From the NCBI RefSeq assembly GCF_028372415.1, contig NC_092872.1, positions 93,712,075 through 93,776,074 of the forward strand: a DNA stretch of 64,000 nucleotides. Direction: 5' to 3'. This stretch comes from Notamacropus eugenii. Lineage: Eukaryota > Chordata > Mammalia > Diprotodontia > Macropodidae. Both the position numbers and the translations under genes were made by a program. The notes beneath the pieces are model-generated. The model saw nothing but the letters and a program-made list of their open reading frames with translations, was not told the origin of the DNA and ran no database searches. Positions 31,601 to 44,455 of the stretch are shown here, one piece after another. The first letter of the stretch is position 1. Each line of letters begins with the position of its first letter.

Positions 31601-31869
31601 GGGGGGAAGGAAGGGGAGACATTAGAGGCAACAGCAATTCAGTGATGGTACTACTATTGGAAGTTATCAGTCTTTCTCTTTGAAAGCATCTCAGGTTCCT
31701 CAAAACAGAATTGCAAAGAGAATAAAGTTAGCTTATTCCTAAACCCAAAAACCAGTGTCTAAAACCTCAATTTTGGGGTCACAGGTTACAAAGAACCAAA
31801 TCCATCTGTGTTTTCACAGTTAGTCAACAACATAAACAGGGCATAAAAGATACCACCAAACCCAAAACT
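31601..31869. other. Unassigned spacer
   Basis: Unassigned. A g-rich patch (ggtgggagggggg) sits just outside the LINE's truncated end. Confidence 0.35.
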
Positions 31870-32180
31870 TCTAGGATGAAATATAAATTCCTTCAGCATT
31901 TAAAGCCCTTCACAACCACCCCCATCCTACCTTTCCTCCTTTATTACACAGTGCTCCTCTCTATTGTGAATTCCTCCATAGTCCAGCCATATTGTCCTTC
32001 TTCCTTTTCTTTACCCAAAACCCTCCATGTCCCCAAACCCTCAAATCTAGTTAAAATGTAAACCCCTTGAAGGCAAAAATTGTTTTGTTTCCCTGTTGTC
32101 TTTATATTTCTTGAATAGTTCCTGCACATATTTTATTAAGTATATAGTAGGTACTTAATAAGTGCTTATTGATTGATTAC
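31870..32180 (+). mobile_element. L2 LINE 3' region
   Basis: It reads gatgaaatataaattccttc, agcatttaaagcccttcaca, ttaaaatgtaaaccccttga, aggcaaaaattg, tagtaggtacttaataagtg, cttattgattgatt. Confidence 0.85.
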
Positions 32181-32379
32181 CACATCATTGTTCATGAAGC
32201 ATATTTTTAAAAGCAATTTAAACTTTTCAAAGCTTATATGATATTAATAAATCATATTTTATAGAATATTAAAGTTTACAAAGTAACCTTGCAAGAAATG
32301 TCAGGTCATTGTTAGAAGTCTATATGAAGGATCTGTGATTTCATGAGAACTCCTTCTGCCTACATAGAACAACAACTTC

Positions 32380-32500
32380 TCTATGACTTAGGAAAGACAG
32401 GTTAAGTGACTTGCCCAGGGTTACATAGCCAGTAAGTATCAGAAGTAAGATATCAATCTGAATCTGCCTGACTCCAACATGAGAAAATCTATTACCTCAG
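32380..32500 (-). mobile_element. MIR-family SINE, antisense
   Basis: It reads aggttaagtgacttgcccag, ggttacatagccagtaagta, tgaatctgcctgactccaac. Confidence 0.75.
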
Positions 32501-32544
32501 ATCATGTATTTAGGCTTACATGCTGGAATCTTGGGGTGCTGATT

Positions 32545-32676
32545 GGTCAGCAATAAACATTTATTAAGTACCTACTGTGTAGTAGGCATTATGCTAAATT
32601 CTGGGGATACAAAAAGAGGCAAAAGATAGTTGCTGGCCTCAAGGAATTAACAATATGATGTGGGAGACAGCAAGTG

Positions 32677-32736
<60 letters not shown>

Positions 32737-33195
32737 CAAGATAGATGTAAGGATAAATAAGAAAAGAAAGCACTAGAATTAAGAGAAGTTGAGGAAGACT
32801 TTCTGTAGAAGGTGAGATCTTAGCTGGGACATAAAAGAAACCAGTAGGCAGAAATTAGGAGAGAGATTATTCCAGTGTGGGAGAGAGTCAAAAAAAAAAT
32901 GACCAGAACTGAAAGATGGAATGTCTTGTTCATAAAATAGCCAAAAGGTCATTGTCATTGGATAGAAGAATACTTGTAAAGGTATACAAAGACTGGAAAG
33001 GTAAGAGGGGCTAGGTTATGCAGGGCTTTGAAAGTCAAATTTTATATTTGTTCTTGGAGGTAATAGGGAGCCACTGAAGTTTACTGAATTGGGGGGAGGG
33101 GGCGGGGAGTGACATGGTAGGAACTAAGCTAAGTGGGAAATTAAAGAAAATCACTTTAATGGTTGAATGCAGAATGGTTTGGAGTGGGAAGAGGT
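32545..33195 (+). mobile_element. Ancient repeat, longest copy, with internal (TA)n
   Basis: It reads aacatttattaagtacctac, tgtgtagtaggcattatgct, caaaagatagttgctggcct, then (TA)26 at 32681-32733. It continues with gaagactttctgtagaaggt, gagatcttagctgggacata, ggaatgtcttgttcataaaa, gactggaaaggtaagagggg, taatagggagccactgaagt. Copies of the same family include 45115-46060, 13835 and 61270. Confidence 0.7.
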
Positions 33196-33404
33196 GTTCA
33201 CCATATCTACTCTAACTTATACTGTAACCCTTCTGTAGCCCAGCAACCTTCACACTATATCCCTTTCTATCCCCTCTCCCCAATACATATTTTCTACACT
33301 TCTTCATCTGGAGTTAGTCATCATATCAAGTAACTGCTGCTGTTTCTCTCCCAGTCCGATTTAGTTATTTTTCTTTGCCTCATTAAAGGGACCATCCCCT
33401 GGCT

Positions 33405-33692
33405 ACCTTTTAAACACGCCTGTTCACTGAATGGTTGCTACCTCACCCTAAATGGGTACTGAATAGGCCTTGGCCTAAAGGGACCAAGGTCTCCCAGTGC
33501 ATCCTGAGCCATCTCCAGTCATCTTGTTGAATATCTGGTCACTGGATCCAGATGGCTCTGGAGAAGTGAGGCTGGTGACCTGCACAGCCCTCCCTCACTC
33601 AAAACAAAGCCAAGTGCAAGTCATGTTATCATTTCTCTGAGGGCATGGTCTTCTTTGGCAATGAAGGATGAACACAACAGCAACAACAACCC
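33405..33692 (+). mobile_element. LINE-tailed SINE body, long form
   Basis: It includes the upstream part (ggccttggcctaaagggacc, aaggtctcccagtgcatcct) seen also at 39985, the body (ggtcactggatccagatggc, gaggctggtgacctgcacag) and the tail (catggtcttctttggcaatg, aaggatgaacacaacagcaa). It lies just upstream of the RACK1 retrocopy. Confidence 0.75.
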
Positions 33693-33770
33693 TATCTAGA
33701 AAGGATGTATCAATCAATTACCCTGTGACTCCCCTCAATATTTCTATGGATTCCCTGATCAAAACATGTC

Positions 33771-34923
<1,153 letters not shown>

Positions 34924-34929
34924 CTTGCC

Positions 34930-35060
34930 TCCCTGGCCACCCCTTCACTATTAGAATTCAAGTTTTTTGAAGTAAGAAACTGTCTCCATTTGTATATTTG
35001 TATCCCTAGTGCTTATGACAATTATGACAATGCCTGGCACATAATGCCTGGAACATAAGT
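34930..35060 (+). mobile_element. L2 3' end
   Basis: It reads attagaattcaagttttttg, tttgtatccctagtgcttat, aatgcctggcacataatgcc. A short c/t-rich run (ccctccctcc) follows to 35120. Confidence 0.65.
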
Positions 35061-35149
35061 GTTCCTCCCTCTTTCCCTCCTCCCACCCTCCCTCCTTCCC
35101 TTCCTCCCTTCTGTCTTTCCTCCCATCCTTCTACCAGGCTGCTTCTAAT

Positions 35150-35425
35150 GTATACATTATTTTTATTAAAATTGTTTTGATATATTTTGATTTTACATCA
35201 ACCTCCTTTCCAAATATATCCATTTCCTTCCTGGGGAGCCATCCATTATAATAAAGAATAATAAAGAAAGGGGGAAAAAGTAGTCCAGCAAAACCAATCA
35301 ATACACCAACTGAACCTGTCAGTACATGCAACGTTGCATTCCCAAAGTCCCTAGCCTCTGCAAAGAGGGGCTCCTTTTTTCTTCAAGGTCAACCTTGATC
35401 GTTATAATTACAGTGTAATCATTAT
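35150..35425 (-). mobile_element. L1-type 3' UTR fragment, antisense
   Basis: It reads ttttgattttacatcaacct, tggggagccatccattataa, gtagtccagcaaaaccaatc, gtcagtacatgcaacgttgc, ctctgcaaagagg, cttgatcgttataattacag. I recall this wording as a common marsupial LINE 3' UTR. Confidence 0.6.
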
Positions 35426-35429
35426 TGCT

Positions 35430-35920
35430 AATTTACAAATAAAAAAGTTGAGCCTCAGAGCAGTTCAGCAAATTTCCATGGTCAGTAAGTAGTAAGTGGC
35501 AAAGGCAGAATTCAATCCCAGGAATCTTGAGCTCAAATCTCATACTTTCCCAACTATGTACCTTTTCCTTGTTTGATTCAAGCTTACCCCCCACCAGCCT
35601 TGTGCGTTCCATAGGGGAAGAAATTATCATCCTTATTGTACAGATAAGAAGACTGAGGCACAGAATGGAGAGGTGGTAAGATGTGCCTAAAATAATGTGG
35701 TAAGAACTCTTATCTCTGGCATCCAATCGTGTGTACTTTCCATGTAGAATGGTAGAAAACAAAAGGGCTGGGTTTAGAATTAGAGGATTTGGGTTTGAAA
35801 TCTTCCTCTGCCACTCACTACCTGTGCAATCCTGGATAAGTCATTTAATTTCTCCAGCCTTCTTCCATAAAGTGAAGGAATTGGACTAGATGACCTTTCC
35901 AAAACTTTATTATTTGGGAC
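35430..35920. mobile_element. Three MIR-family pieces in mixed orientation
   Basis: Antisense at 35430-35560 (aaaaaagttgagcctcagag, ccatggtcagtaagtag) and 35630-35700 (tgtacagataagaagactga). Sense at 35760-35920 (gggctgggtttagaattaga, ggataagtcatttaatttct, ggaattggactagatgacct). Confidence 0.7.
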
Positions 35921-36149
35921 TTAAGCACATTTTTCTACCTTGAATTCTCTAATAGCCCCTATTATGTTCATCAAGAAAGGAGCAGCATTAGACATAAGTG
36001 GGTAGCATGACTTGGCCAATGACTAAAGACAGAAAGGAACTATGGACTTTACATTTTCAATCCCTTCTTCTACCTAATAGCTATCTACTGACTATAGGTT
36101 TATATATAGCTTTATATGTTTTCCATATCACCTTATATTTACTAGGAGG

Positions 36150-36540
36150 GAAAAATTAGCAAAATAATGAATTACAATTCTACTTTCACTTATATTATCA
36201 AGCTTTTAAAAAAAATTCTGAATAACTTTTATACCTTGATTACATGTGTTGATTGAGAGTAGGTCTTTGTAGTGAAATGAAAGATGATTGCAATTCAAAC
36301 GCATATTCATTAATTCATGGCCACTAATTGCTCTAATCAAGGTAGAACTTCGTACTTGAAACAAATAATCAGTCTTAATAAGAGACATTTAAACAAAAAC
36401 ACAGTTCATTGATTTGATGATTTTTCTTGCCCAGTGTAGTCATTCCCCAGTGCTCTCTCCTTAGCTGTGAAAGATGATACAGCAGTAATGCTGGAAACTT
36501 TGTGTTAGCCATCAGCTAATCAACTAGAAGTTCCTCTCAC
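36150..36540. other. Repeat-free, TAAT-rich stretch (candidate conserved non-coding element)
   Basis: It is free of repeat signatures and dense in homeodomain-type motifs (cattaattcatgg, cactaattgctctaatcaag, tcagctaatcaac). Conservation cannot be tested here. Confidence 0.3.
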
Positions 36541-36705
36541 CCAGCACTTCAGCACATCTTCAAAATGATAACCCAGGAGTCTTTAAGTGTGGTGGGAATC
36601 ACCAAAGTAAGATTTTCAAAGGGGCATAAGAAGGAATGTCCATTCAAAGTCTTATTCTTATCATAGGATACATGGAAATCCAAGGACTTAAATGTTATTT
36701 TAGAA

Positions 36706-37292
36706 ATGCCCATTAATTGGGAAATGGTTGAACTAACTGTGATATAAAAATGTAATGGACTACCATTGTACTATAAGAAATGATGAGCAAACAGATTTCA
36801 GAGAAACCTGGAAAGACTTACATGAGCTGATGCTGAGTGAAGTGAGCAGAAAGAGGAGAACATTATACGTAGTAACAGCAACATTGTACAATGATCAACT
36901 GTGATAGACTTAGCTCTTCTCAGACAAACAATGAGACAAGATGATTCCAAAAGACTCAGGATGTAAAATGCTATCCATGTCCAAAGGAAGGACTGATGAT
37001 TCAAAAAATGCAAATTGAACCATATTATTTTCACTTTGTTTTTTTGCGTTTTTTTCCTTTTGCTCCATTTCTTTTTTCCCACCACAACTTATGTAGAAAT
37101 ATGTTAAACATAATTGCACATGTATGACCTATATAAGACTGCTTGCTGTCTTAAGGAGGGAGAATGGGAAGGGGGAGGGGAATAAAGGAAGGAGAAAAGT
37201 TTGGAACTCAAAATCTTATAAAAATGAATGTTGAAAATGCTCTTCACATGTAATTGAAAAAAATTAGCTACAATTTACACAAAAAATAAAAT
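36706..37292 (+). mobile_element. L1-type LINE 3' UTR
   Basis: It reads cccattaattgggaaatggt, tgtaatggactaccattgta, aacctggaaagacttacatg, agctgatgctgagtgaagtg, gatagacttagctcttctca, gcttgctgtcttaaggaggg, ggaactcaaaatcttataaa. It ends in an a-rich tail near 37285. Same family as the antisense piece at 23206. Confidence 0.75.
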
Positions 37293-37661
37293 CAAGAAGG
37301 AGTCTGGGATCTTAAAAAAGGGTTATTTTTAACAGAATGCCAGTTCTGGTAGGTTTTACCTGAAAGCTGTAATGGTGTCAAGTATGGACCCAGAGATAGA
37401 CTGTATATTTATTATCAGAAGACAAGCTAGATGACTTCAGAAAGACATATCATTAGAAGGCTAGCCACCAGATGATAAACTCTTTTGGTCGCAGAGATTC
37501 ACAAAAAATATCTACTAAAAACCAAAAGAAGGTATAATCTTCATTGGTAAAGATAGTACTCATATCTAGGAAAACCCTTGAAGTATTGATATAAGCAGTT
37601 TATTGTCTAATGAATCTTTGAAAATTATTCATTCATGTGTTGTGTGCCTTGATAACTATTA

Positions 37662-37900
37662 GCCAGTGTGGCTTGGTGGATAAAGAACTGTCCTTGAAGC
37701 CAGAAAGACCTCACTTCAGGTCCTGCTCCTGGAACCTATTGACTGCATGACCCCAGGCAAGTGGCTCAACCTCCCAGTGCTCCACACAGCTCTCTCAGAT
37801 TGTGAGTTGCAGAAAAGATGCCAATATTCATTGATAGAGAGAAGTTCCTCATCTGGAAGTTCCCTTTACCAGTGAAATCACAAGATTAGGATCAGTCCTT
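37662..37900 (+). mobile_element. THER1-type SINE
   Basis: It reads agtgtggcttggtggataaa, gaagccagaaagacctcact, tgcatgaccccaggcaagtg, cccagtgctccacacagctc, agattgtgagttgcagaaaa, agtgaaatcacaagattagg. Complete. Confidence 0.8.
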
Positions 37901-38155
37901 ATCTTAACCTAATTCACTAGCCCTACTCTCTATCCTTACTTCCTATGCCCAGTCATGTTAAACCACTTGTAACATATATTTGCTGGTGTCCTTCAGAGTC
38001 ATATGACAGTCTTTCTGAGGTCAATATCTGAGATCTTTCAGACATGAGTAGGAGGATGAAAGTAAGATCAATTGTTCTCTCCACACTATTTTTACATATG
38101 TGCATGAAACTATGAGCTGTCAGTGTCTGAGGGTCATTCTCTCATATTCATAGGG

Positions 38156-38235
38156 AAGAAGGAGAAGAAGAAGAAGAAGAAGAAGAAGAAGAAGAAGAAG
38201 AAGAAGAAGAAGAAGAAGAAGAAGAAGAAGAAGAA

Positions 38236-38331
<96 letters not shown>

Positions 38332-38410
38332 GAAGGGGGAAAAGGAGGAGAAGAAGGAGGAAGAGGATAAGGAAAAGGAGGAGGAGGAGGAGAGGAAGGA
38401 AAAGAAGACT
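38156..38410. repeat. (GAA)n then (GAAA)n purine tract
   Basis: About 26 pure gaa units (38163-38240) pass into about 22 gaaa units to 38331, then mixed gga/gaa. One strand is all purine for about 250 bases. The long lysine/glutamate and serine/phenylalanine frames are artefacts. Confidence 0.98.
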
Positions 38411-39336
38411 TTCTGTTCCTCACATCTTGTTGATAACTCACAAAAACAAACTTCATGTTGTAGGCCGCTGCTCAGCTCACCTATGCCAAAGGCTCCTCTG
38501 GTCTGTTAAAAGGAATATGAGTGTTCCTGGCTCACTAGAAGTCTGAATGAGGCTGTGAAAGTCACAATTAGGCTAAATCACAGCAGGGGAGCCAGCCCAT
38601 ATTGGAACAGGGTTTTTGGCTCTCCCTCCTCAGAGCCTGGTTAACTGAATAAATCCTTCAGAAGAACCGCAAATCAGCATTTCATCCTGAAAAGCATTTG
38701 GCTGTGACAGAACTCACAGAGTCCCTCTGTCACGAACCACAAATTACAGCTGATTTTAAGGCAAAGGGAAGGAAACACTGCCTCACTTTGCTCTCCGTTT
38801 TTGTTGTTATTGTCACTGTTCATGAGTTGCCATTTCTGGATCACCAGCTCCTCTCAAGGTCTTACTCTTACTGAATCAGGGAAGTCTGAGGGGAGCCAAA
38901 ATCATGGCCTTTGATAGCATATTATAACCAAGAACGTATTGATTTCATTCAACTAATCTCCCTCCCCCAAACCCTTCAAATACATATTTGACTGTTAAAA
39001 TGACCCTGGAAGAATCAAGGAAAATGATGCAATAATGACTGTGTGAATTCATTTAGTTACTTGAGCCAATGACATTTTCCCCCACACCAGTAGCTTCCTG
39101 GCCAATCCCAATTCTGAAAGGCATTGACAACTATTTCAATGTCCTAGGATTACACTCGACATTGTCATGGCTGAGGTATGAGAGAGGTGTGCCTCCTAGG
39201 CTGAAAGGCCAGACAGATTGGAAATTGCTAAAATTTTTGGATTATATTTCTAGTGAAATAAGAAAATAAAATCATTTCAGGTACAAGCAAAAGCACAAAA
39301 GAAAGTACATCTATAATCTCATTTCAAACTAGTTTT

Positions 39337-39368
<32 letters not shown>

Positions 39369-39984
39369 TCATATATGATGTATTTCCAATGTTTCGTTGC
39401 CATGAATTCAAACTGCACCAAAAAACTCAGTCTGCAAAACTCAGTATGAAAACCCCTCCATGCCAAATGTTTTAACACGTTACCATTGTTTCTGAAATCC
39501 TGTGAGATAGAGATCTAACTTTTTTCTTCGGAAAATAGAATGCACAATAAATAACAACCTTTAGATAGTACAAATGGGTAGACAGCGTCAGAATTGGTTC
39601 CACAAAGTGCTACAAATAATACCTCAAAATGATGCCCCTGCTTTGATGGCCTTAATTGTTAGTCAATGTAGGGAGAGAAATCACAGGGAAAAAAGAATCT
39701 TATATTTACTCTTCAAGTTGTCAAGTCAGAGGGGAAGAAATATAAGATATAGGAGAATGGAACAGTATAGAAGGTAGCAATTTTTCTTCTGCTCTTGAAA
39801 GACAAAAATATAATGGGCTTAGGTGGCAGCAGGAATCAGAGGTTAGATATAAGAAAGAATTAAAGGTGATTGGCCATTGGAGGAGACTGAGAATAGGATT
39901 TTTGTGGTTTACCCTTTGTTAAAAAAGAAGGGTGATATCTTAACTTGCAACGAAACTGGATTTAAGTGAAGGAATTCTGTGAGG
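38411..39984. other. Repeat-poor interval
   Basis: 38520-38960 is single-copy in appearance, with balanced composition. A (CA)n run lies at 39343-39368. The rest holds no gene or element I can name. Confidence 0.4.
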
Positions 39985-40185
39985 AGTCATTAGCCTTACG
40001 CTCTGCTCTGGAGTCAGCTGCGTCCAGAGGCAAGGCATAGATCAGGATGGCTGGTGATGACCCTGGGTACTGTGGGAGACTTTGGCCTTTCTAAGCTAAG
40101 GTCTTTCCCAGGTTTCCCTTTGTCTGAGACAACACCCACAATCAATTTCTTAAGCAAGGATGGATGACTCTTTGTTTGCTTTTTA
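39985..40185 (-). mobile_element. LINE-tailed SINE body, antisense, long form without tail
   Basis: It reads ctctggagtcagctgcgtcc, catagatcaggatggctggt, gtgggagactttggcctttc, taagctaaggtctttcccag, gtctgagacaacacccac. Confidence 0.65.
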
Positions 40186-40196
40186 TTAGTTTAAGA

Positions 40197-40308
40197 TAGG
40201 GGTGGTGAACCTGCGGCCTTGAGGCTACATGTGATCTTCTATGTCTTAGTGTGGTTGAAGACCTAGAGGGCCACATGTGAGCTCAAGGTTGCAGGTTCCC
40301 CACCCCTG
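40197..40308. mobile_element. hAT MITE, 112-bp deletion derivative
   Basis: Its ends match those of the 200-bp element at 16639 (taggggtggtgaacctgcgg, ccttgaggctacatgtg; gggccacatgtgagctcaag, gcaggttccccacccctg). The middle ~90 bases are missing. Flanks gtttaaga (40189-40196) and gtttaaac (40309-40316) match at 6 of 8. Confidence 0.82.
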
Positions 40309-40499
40309 GTTTAAACCAAGTGTTAGGGAGTTTGCCCCAGCTTTAATGCAACATTACTCTGGGCAAGTCACTGATATTTGATGTCTCAGTTTTCCTGGAA
40401 ATAAAAACTGGGGGGAGGGAAAGGAGGCAGAGAGATAATAGGGAAGGTGCTGCTAACTATTCAAGTATAATAGGATTAAACTTGAAATTGTTCTGCGAA

Positions 40500-40650
40500 G
40501 AGTTGTGGTGCAATCAAAAGAATCCAAATCCCCTAAGTACTACCTGTATGATCTTGGGTGAGTCATTTCTTTCTGTATCTCTGTTTCCTCATCTGGAAAA
40601 GGAGAGGGCTGAGAAAGATGGCATTTTGGTTCTAAATCTGTGTTCCTAAG
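40500..40650 (+). mobile_element. MIR SINE
   Basis: It reads agagttgtggtgcaatcaaa, gtatgatcttgggtgagtca, ctgtttcctcatctggaaaa, ggcattttggttctaaatct. Confidence 0.75.
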
Positions 40651-40790
40651 CAAATGAAGTTGTATCATCATGAATTTCTTCTGCATTTGGGTTCTTGGAT
40701 TTTTATATCTGTCAGGTGAACAGTCCTCTACATTTTGTGTTAAAAATTTAATAATTGTATTTATTCCCCTTTCCCTTATTCTGTTAGATG

Positions 40791-40795
<5 letters not shown>

Positions 40796-40845
<50 letters not shown>
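40796..40845. repeat. (CA)n
   Basis: About 24 uninterrupted ca units. 40850-41410 beyond it holds nothing recognised. Confidence 0.98.
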
Positions 40846-40848
<3 letters not shown>

Positions 40849-41413
40849 CATTTCAAACCTGGCTTTTTTTTTTTTCAGAAAGCAGAGACTATTTGGCACC
40901 ATTGGCTTCTCACATGAGCCCAGTACCCTATAAGAAGTAAAGTTGCTTCCCAGCAGAGGTCTTAACAAGGTGAAGAACACAAAGCTGGCAACGAGCCTGG
41001 GCTGGGAATCAAGGCCAAGCTCAAGCCCCTGAGACATAGAGCCAGCAAGCATTTTAGTATTGCCCCTGCTTAAGTTTCACTGAACTCTGTTAAGGACTGG
41101 CAAGGTCGCTTGGGTCCCTACCTGATACTCTGGGGTAATCAATGCGAGCACAAGGAGAATAGACATATGTTAGGAAGACATAACAAAGCTTTCAGGATAC
41201 TTTTGGGCTAATTAACAGAGCCTGGGGGAACTCATGACATTGGAAGGACCCTGGAATAGTATGTCAGTCAGATGGGAAAGAAAACCTAGGTAGAGAGAAG
41301 ATGTTTTTCCATCTTCTAGGAAAGCTTCTATAACAATGAATAGGTAGAAAGGGTCCCTGAATGCCAGGCCTAGTAACATAGACTTTCTGGATACATAAAT
41401 ATACTCTGAGTAG

Positions 41414-41661
41414 GAAATAAGTGGCACAGTGGATAGTGTGTTGGGTCTGAAGACTTAAATCTTCCTGAGTTCAAATCTGGCCTCAGACACTTACTAGTTG
41501 TGTGACCCTGGGCAAGACATTTAATCCAGTTTGCCTCAGTTTCTTTATCTGTAAAATGAGCTGGAGAAGGAAATGGGAAACCACTCCAGTATCTCTGCCA
41601 AGAAAATCTCAAATAGGGTCACAAAGAGTCAGACACAGCTGAAAAGATTGAACAACAATAA
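41414..41661 (+). mobile_element. MAR1-type SINE, full length
   Basis: It reads aataagtggcacagtggata, gttcaaatctggcctcagac, gtgaccctgggcaagacatt, gctggagaaggaaatgggaa, accactccagtatctctgcc, agagtcagacacagctgaaa, ttgaacaacaa. Confidence 0.93.
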
Positions 41662-41734
41662 GGAGATATGACAGCTGGCAGAGGCAGTGCTGGTCAGAGA
41701 CAGGGTTGTGAAGTAGGCAAAGGCATTCCCCTAT

Positions 41735-41975
41735 AGAGAGGTAGTGTAGCATATGGAATAAATACTGGACTTTGAATCTCACTTCTGGGGATTACCGGCT
41801 CTATGAACACGTTAGTCATTTTCACGCTTCTAGGTCTTGACTTACTTATCTATGGATTGGGAATAATAGAGAATTTCTGATAGGGTTATTGTGAGGACCA
41901 GACAAGATAACAAGTAATATAAAGCACTTTGCACTGCAAAAAGCACTATAAAAACATTGGCTATCATTATTTCAA
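41735..41975 (+). mobile_element. THER1/MIR SINE
   Basis: It reads agaggtagtgtagcatatgg, tactggactttgaatctcac, ggttattgtgaggaccagac, aaagcactttgcactgcaaa, ttggctatcattatt. Confidence 0.75.
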
Positions 41976-42252
41976 GATGTTTCCTGGATATAATAAGATG
42001 CCCCTAGCCCTTCAGGTGCCCCCACTTCCCTAGACCCCCCCCCAAGAGACTCATATTCTAATTCCCTTTCCAAGTCTACCTTTCTGTCAGAACCTCATCA
42101 AAGAACCCCAACTTCATCCCATGCTTTGGCACTGGTAAAGTATTCCTCTGGAACTGGATCTATAGAGGAGAGTTATGGAGAGCTGCTTCCTAGCCCCAAG
42201 AAGTCAGTCTCCAGGCTGAGACAGATTAACAGTGGCCTGTCAAAGACCCAAG

Positions 42253-42510
42253 GGCAGCTCAGTGATGCATTGGATAGTGCCAGACCTGGAGCTGGGAAGA
42301 CTCATCTTCCTGAGTTCAAATCTGGCCTCAGATATTTACTGGCTGTATGACCTTGGACAAGTCACTTAACCCCATTTGCCTCAGTTTCCTCATCTATGAA
42401 ATGAGCTGGAGAAGAAAATGGCAAACACACCGGTATTTCTATAATGACAATCCCAAATGGAATCATGAAGACTTAGACATGACTGAAAAACGACTTGACA
42501 ATGTGACAAT
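42253..42510 (+). mobile_element. MAR1-type SINE with target-site duplication
   Basis: It reads ggcagctcagtgatgcattg, ctgagttcaaatctggcctc, ctgtatgaccttggacaagt, gctggagaagaaaatggcaa, agacttagacatgactgaaa. Flanks caaagacccaag (42241-42252) and caaggacccaag (42511-42522) match at 11 of 12. Confidence 0.93.
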
Positions 42511-42522
42511 CAAGGACCCAAG

Positions 42523-43139
42523 AAAACTATGAACAAATCTGAAACTGGAACATGAATGAAAACTTCACCTCCTAACTCCAGACAAACTACCACCCAAGGG
42601 AATGATAGTGAGATCAGAAATCGATTTCAAATCCATCTGAATGTAGCTGGATTTGCGTTAGACCCAGGGGACCCACTGTAGCTAAAGAATTACTTTACTC
42701 ATAGAAGAACAAGGGATTGGGGCTGAGGGATATCGAGCAGTCTAGAGAAATGCTAATGTTCAGCCCCCAGCAGTTGTATTATTGGAAAATGAAATAAATG
42801 ACATTTTTTGCACTGTAGCAGCAAAGTCAATATTGATTCTTAAGTGGAAAAGGAAAGTCGTCCTCTATCAAATGAGAATCTATTTTCAAGAACAAGGTGG
42901 AGCAGAGAATGAACAAACTTCACTCCCTTCAAACCACTATTCATCTTATGAAGTGTTTGGCTATCTTTTTTTGAAATGAAAAAATCTATAGGCTCAAAAC
43001 TTTTGAACATTATCTCAATAGGCTCAAAACTTTGGGTATTTTCTCAATCAGTTTCTTCCCCCAAACTCCCATAGATCCCAGCAGATTAGAATAAAGCCTT
43101 ATAAACTTGGTGCAAATTCAGAGCAAGCATTAGTTCCAA
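42523..43139. other. Unassigned DNA with a small tandem repeat
   Basis: taggctcaaaacttt occurs twice (about 42990 and 43019), each followed by tctcaat. No other structure is recognised. Confidence 0.4.
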
Positions 43140-43290
43140 ACAGCAGAAAAATCCCTGACTTTGGAGTCAGAGAATATGGGTTCAAATCCTGCCTCTGGTA
43201 CTTACTGTTCATGAGAATTTGGGAAAGTTATTTATCCCCCTGGGGGTATAGTCTCTTTCCTCTGTAAATGAAGGGAATAGGCAAGATGAT
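43140..43290 (+). mobile_element. MIR SINE
   Basis: It reads tgactttggagtcagagaat, atgggttcaaatcctgcctc, atgagaatttgggaaagtta, tcctctgtaaatgaaggg. Confidence 0.8.
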
Positions 43291-43929
43291 ATAGGAAAAA
43301 TGATTTATTATATACTATTTGGAAAAAAATATTATACTGTTTAAATCCAACTCTATGTGATTAAAGGTTATCTGTACTCAAAATGTTGTTCTGACCCCAG
43401 TAACTCTCTAGGAATGCTGGAGATGGCTTCAAAGTATTTTGGGTTTCCTCAGGCCCTGCAACCACCCAAAGCGTTCTTGTTTTGAAGTCCTTATGCTCAG
43501 GATTTATTTCAGGTCCACCCAAGCTTGTGTTTGAGGTTCACTGGTACTTGAACTTCACCCAAAATTTATTAAATGTTTACAGTTACTCATATCTATCTCC
43601 ATCTACCTTGCTTTCAAGTTGTCCTCTCAGCAAAATTGCTTAACTGTGTAGGGGTGGTTCATGTGTGGGCAGCTCAAAAGACCTAATAAATTTCTTTCTA
43701 AAACTATTTCAGATTTAGGGGTTTGTTCTCATGAGCAGCAATGTCTTCTGAGGTCACCTGCAGATATGGGTTTACCATAATATGAGCTTTTTTGGTCAAA
43801 TGACAGAGAAAGAAAATGCATACAGAGACTAACTAGAGAATGCGTAAAATTAGGCAAGTGTTGAAGTAGAGCATCAGTGACACTGGGAGGGAGGTGGGGA
43901 AGAGACATTGATATATAAAAATCATCCAT

Positions 43930-44180
43930 AATAATAGCATTTATATAGAACCTTAAGGTTTGCAAACAGTTTCACATATGTTGTCTTACTTGGACTTCAC
44001 AACAATTATGTGAGATAGGTGCTACTATTATCCTCATTCTATAAATAAGAAAACTGGGGCTGAGAATGAATGATTTGCTCAAGCTCACGCAGCTAAGAAG
44101 TACCTGCGAAAGGATTTGAACTCAACCTTTCCTGGCTCTAAAATCAGCATTCTATCCACTCTGTCACCTAATTTCCTATT
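43930..44180 (-). mobile_element. MIR3-type SINE, antisense, full length
   Basis: It reads aatagcatttatatagaacc, ttaaggtttgcaaacagttt, tattatcctcattctataaa, ctcaagctcacgcagctaag, tttgaactcaacctttcctg, gcattctatccactctgtca. 43291-43929 before it is unassigned. Confidence 0.8.
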
Positions 44181-44189
44181 ATACACACA

Positions 44190-44455
44190 CATACACACAT
44201 ATAAAATCAGATGACATATTATATATGATATGATATATATACACAAGTGTGTATGTATTATATTGTATTGTAATGTAATGTAACAATACAATATGGGACA
44301 ATATAACATAATAAAATATAATATAACATAATATATATAATGTAACAATATAATATAATGTAACACAATATATAACATACTATACTATAATAAAACATAA
44401 CACAATATAACATAACTTGACACAAAATAATGTAACATAATATAAGGTATACTTT
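44190..44455. repeat. AT-rich imperfect minisatellite
   Basis: Variants of tgtaacaatataat and aacataatata are repeated for about 250 bases after a short (ca)n/(ta)n lead-in. Confidence 0.85.

Noticed and set aside
38123-38509. 128-codon lysine/glutamate-rich frame and its serine/phenylalanine shadow
   Set aside because: They consist of GAA/GAAA repeat units with no gene context.
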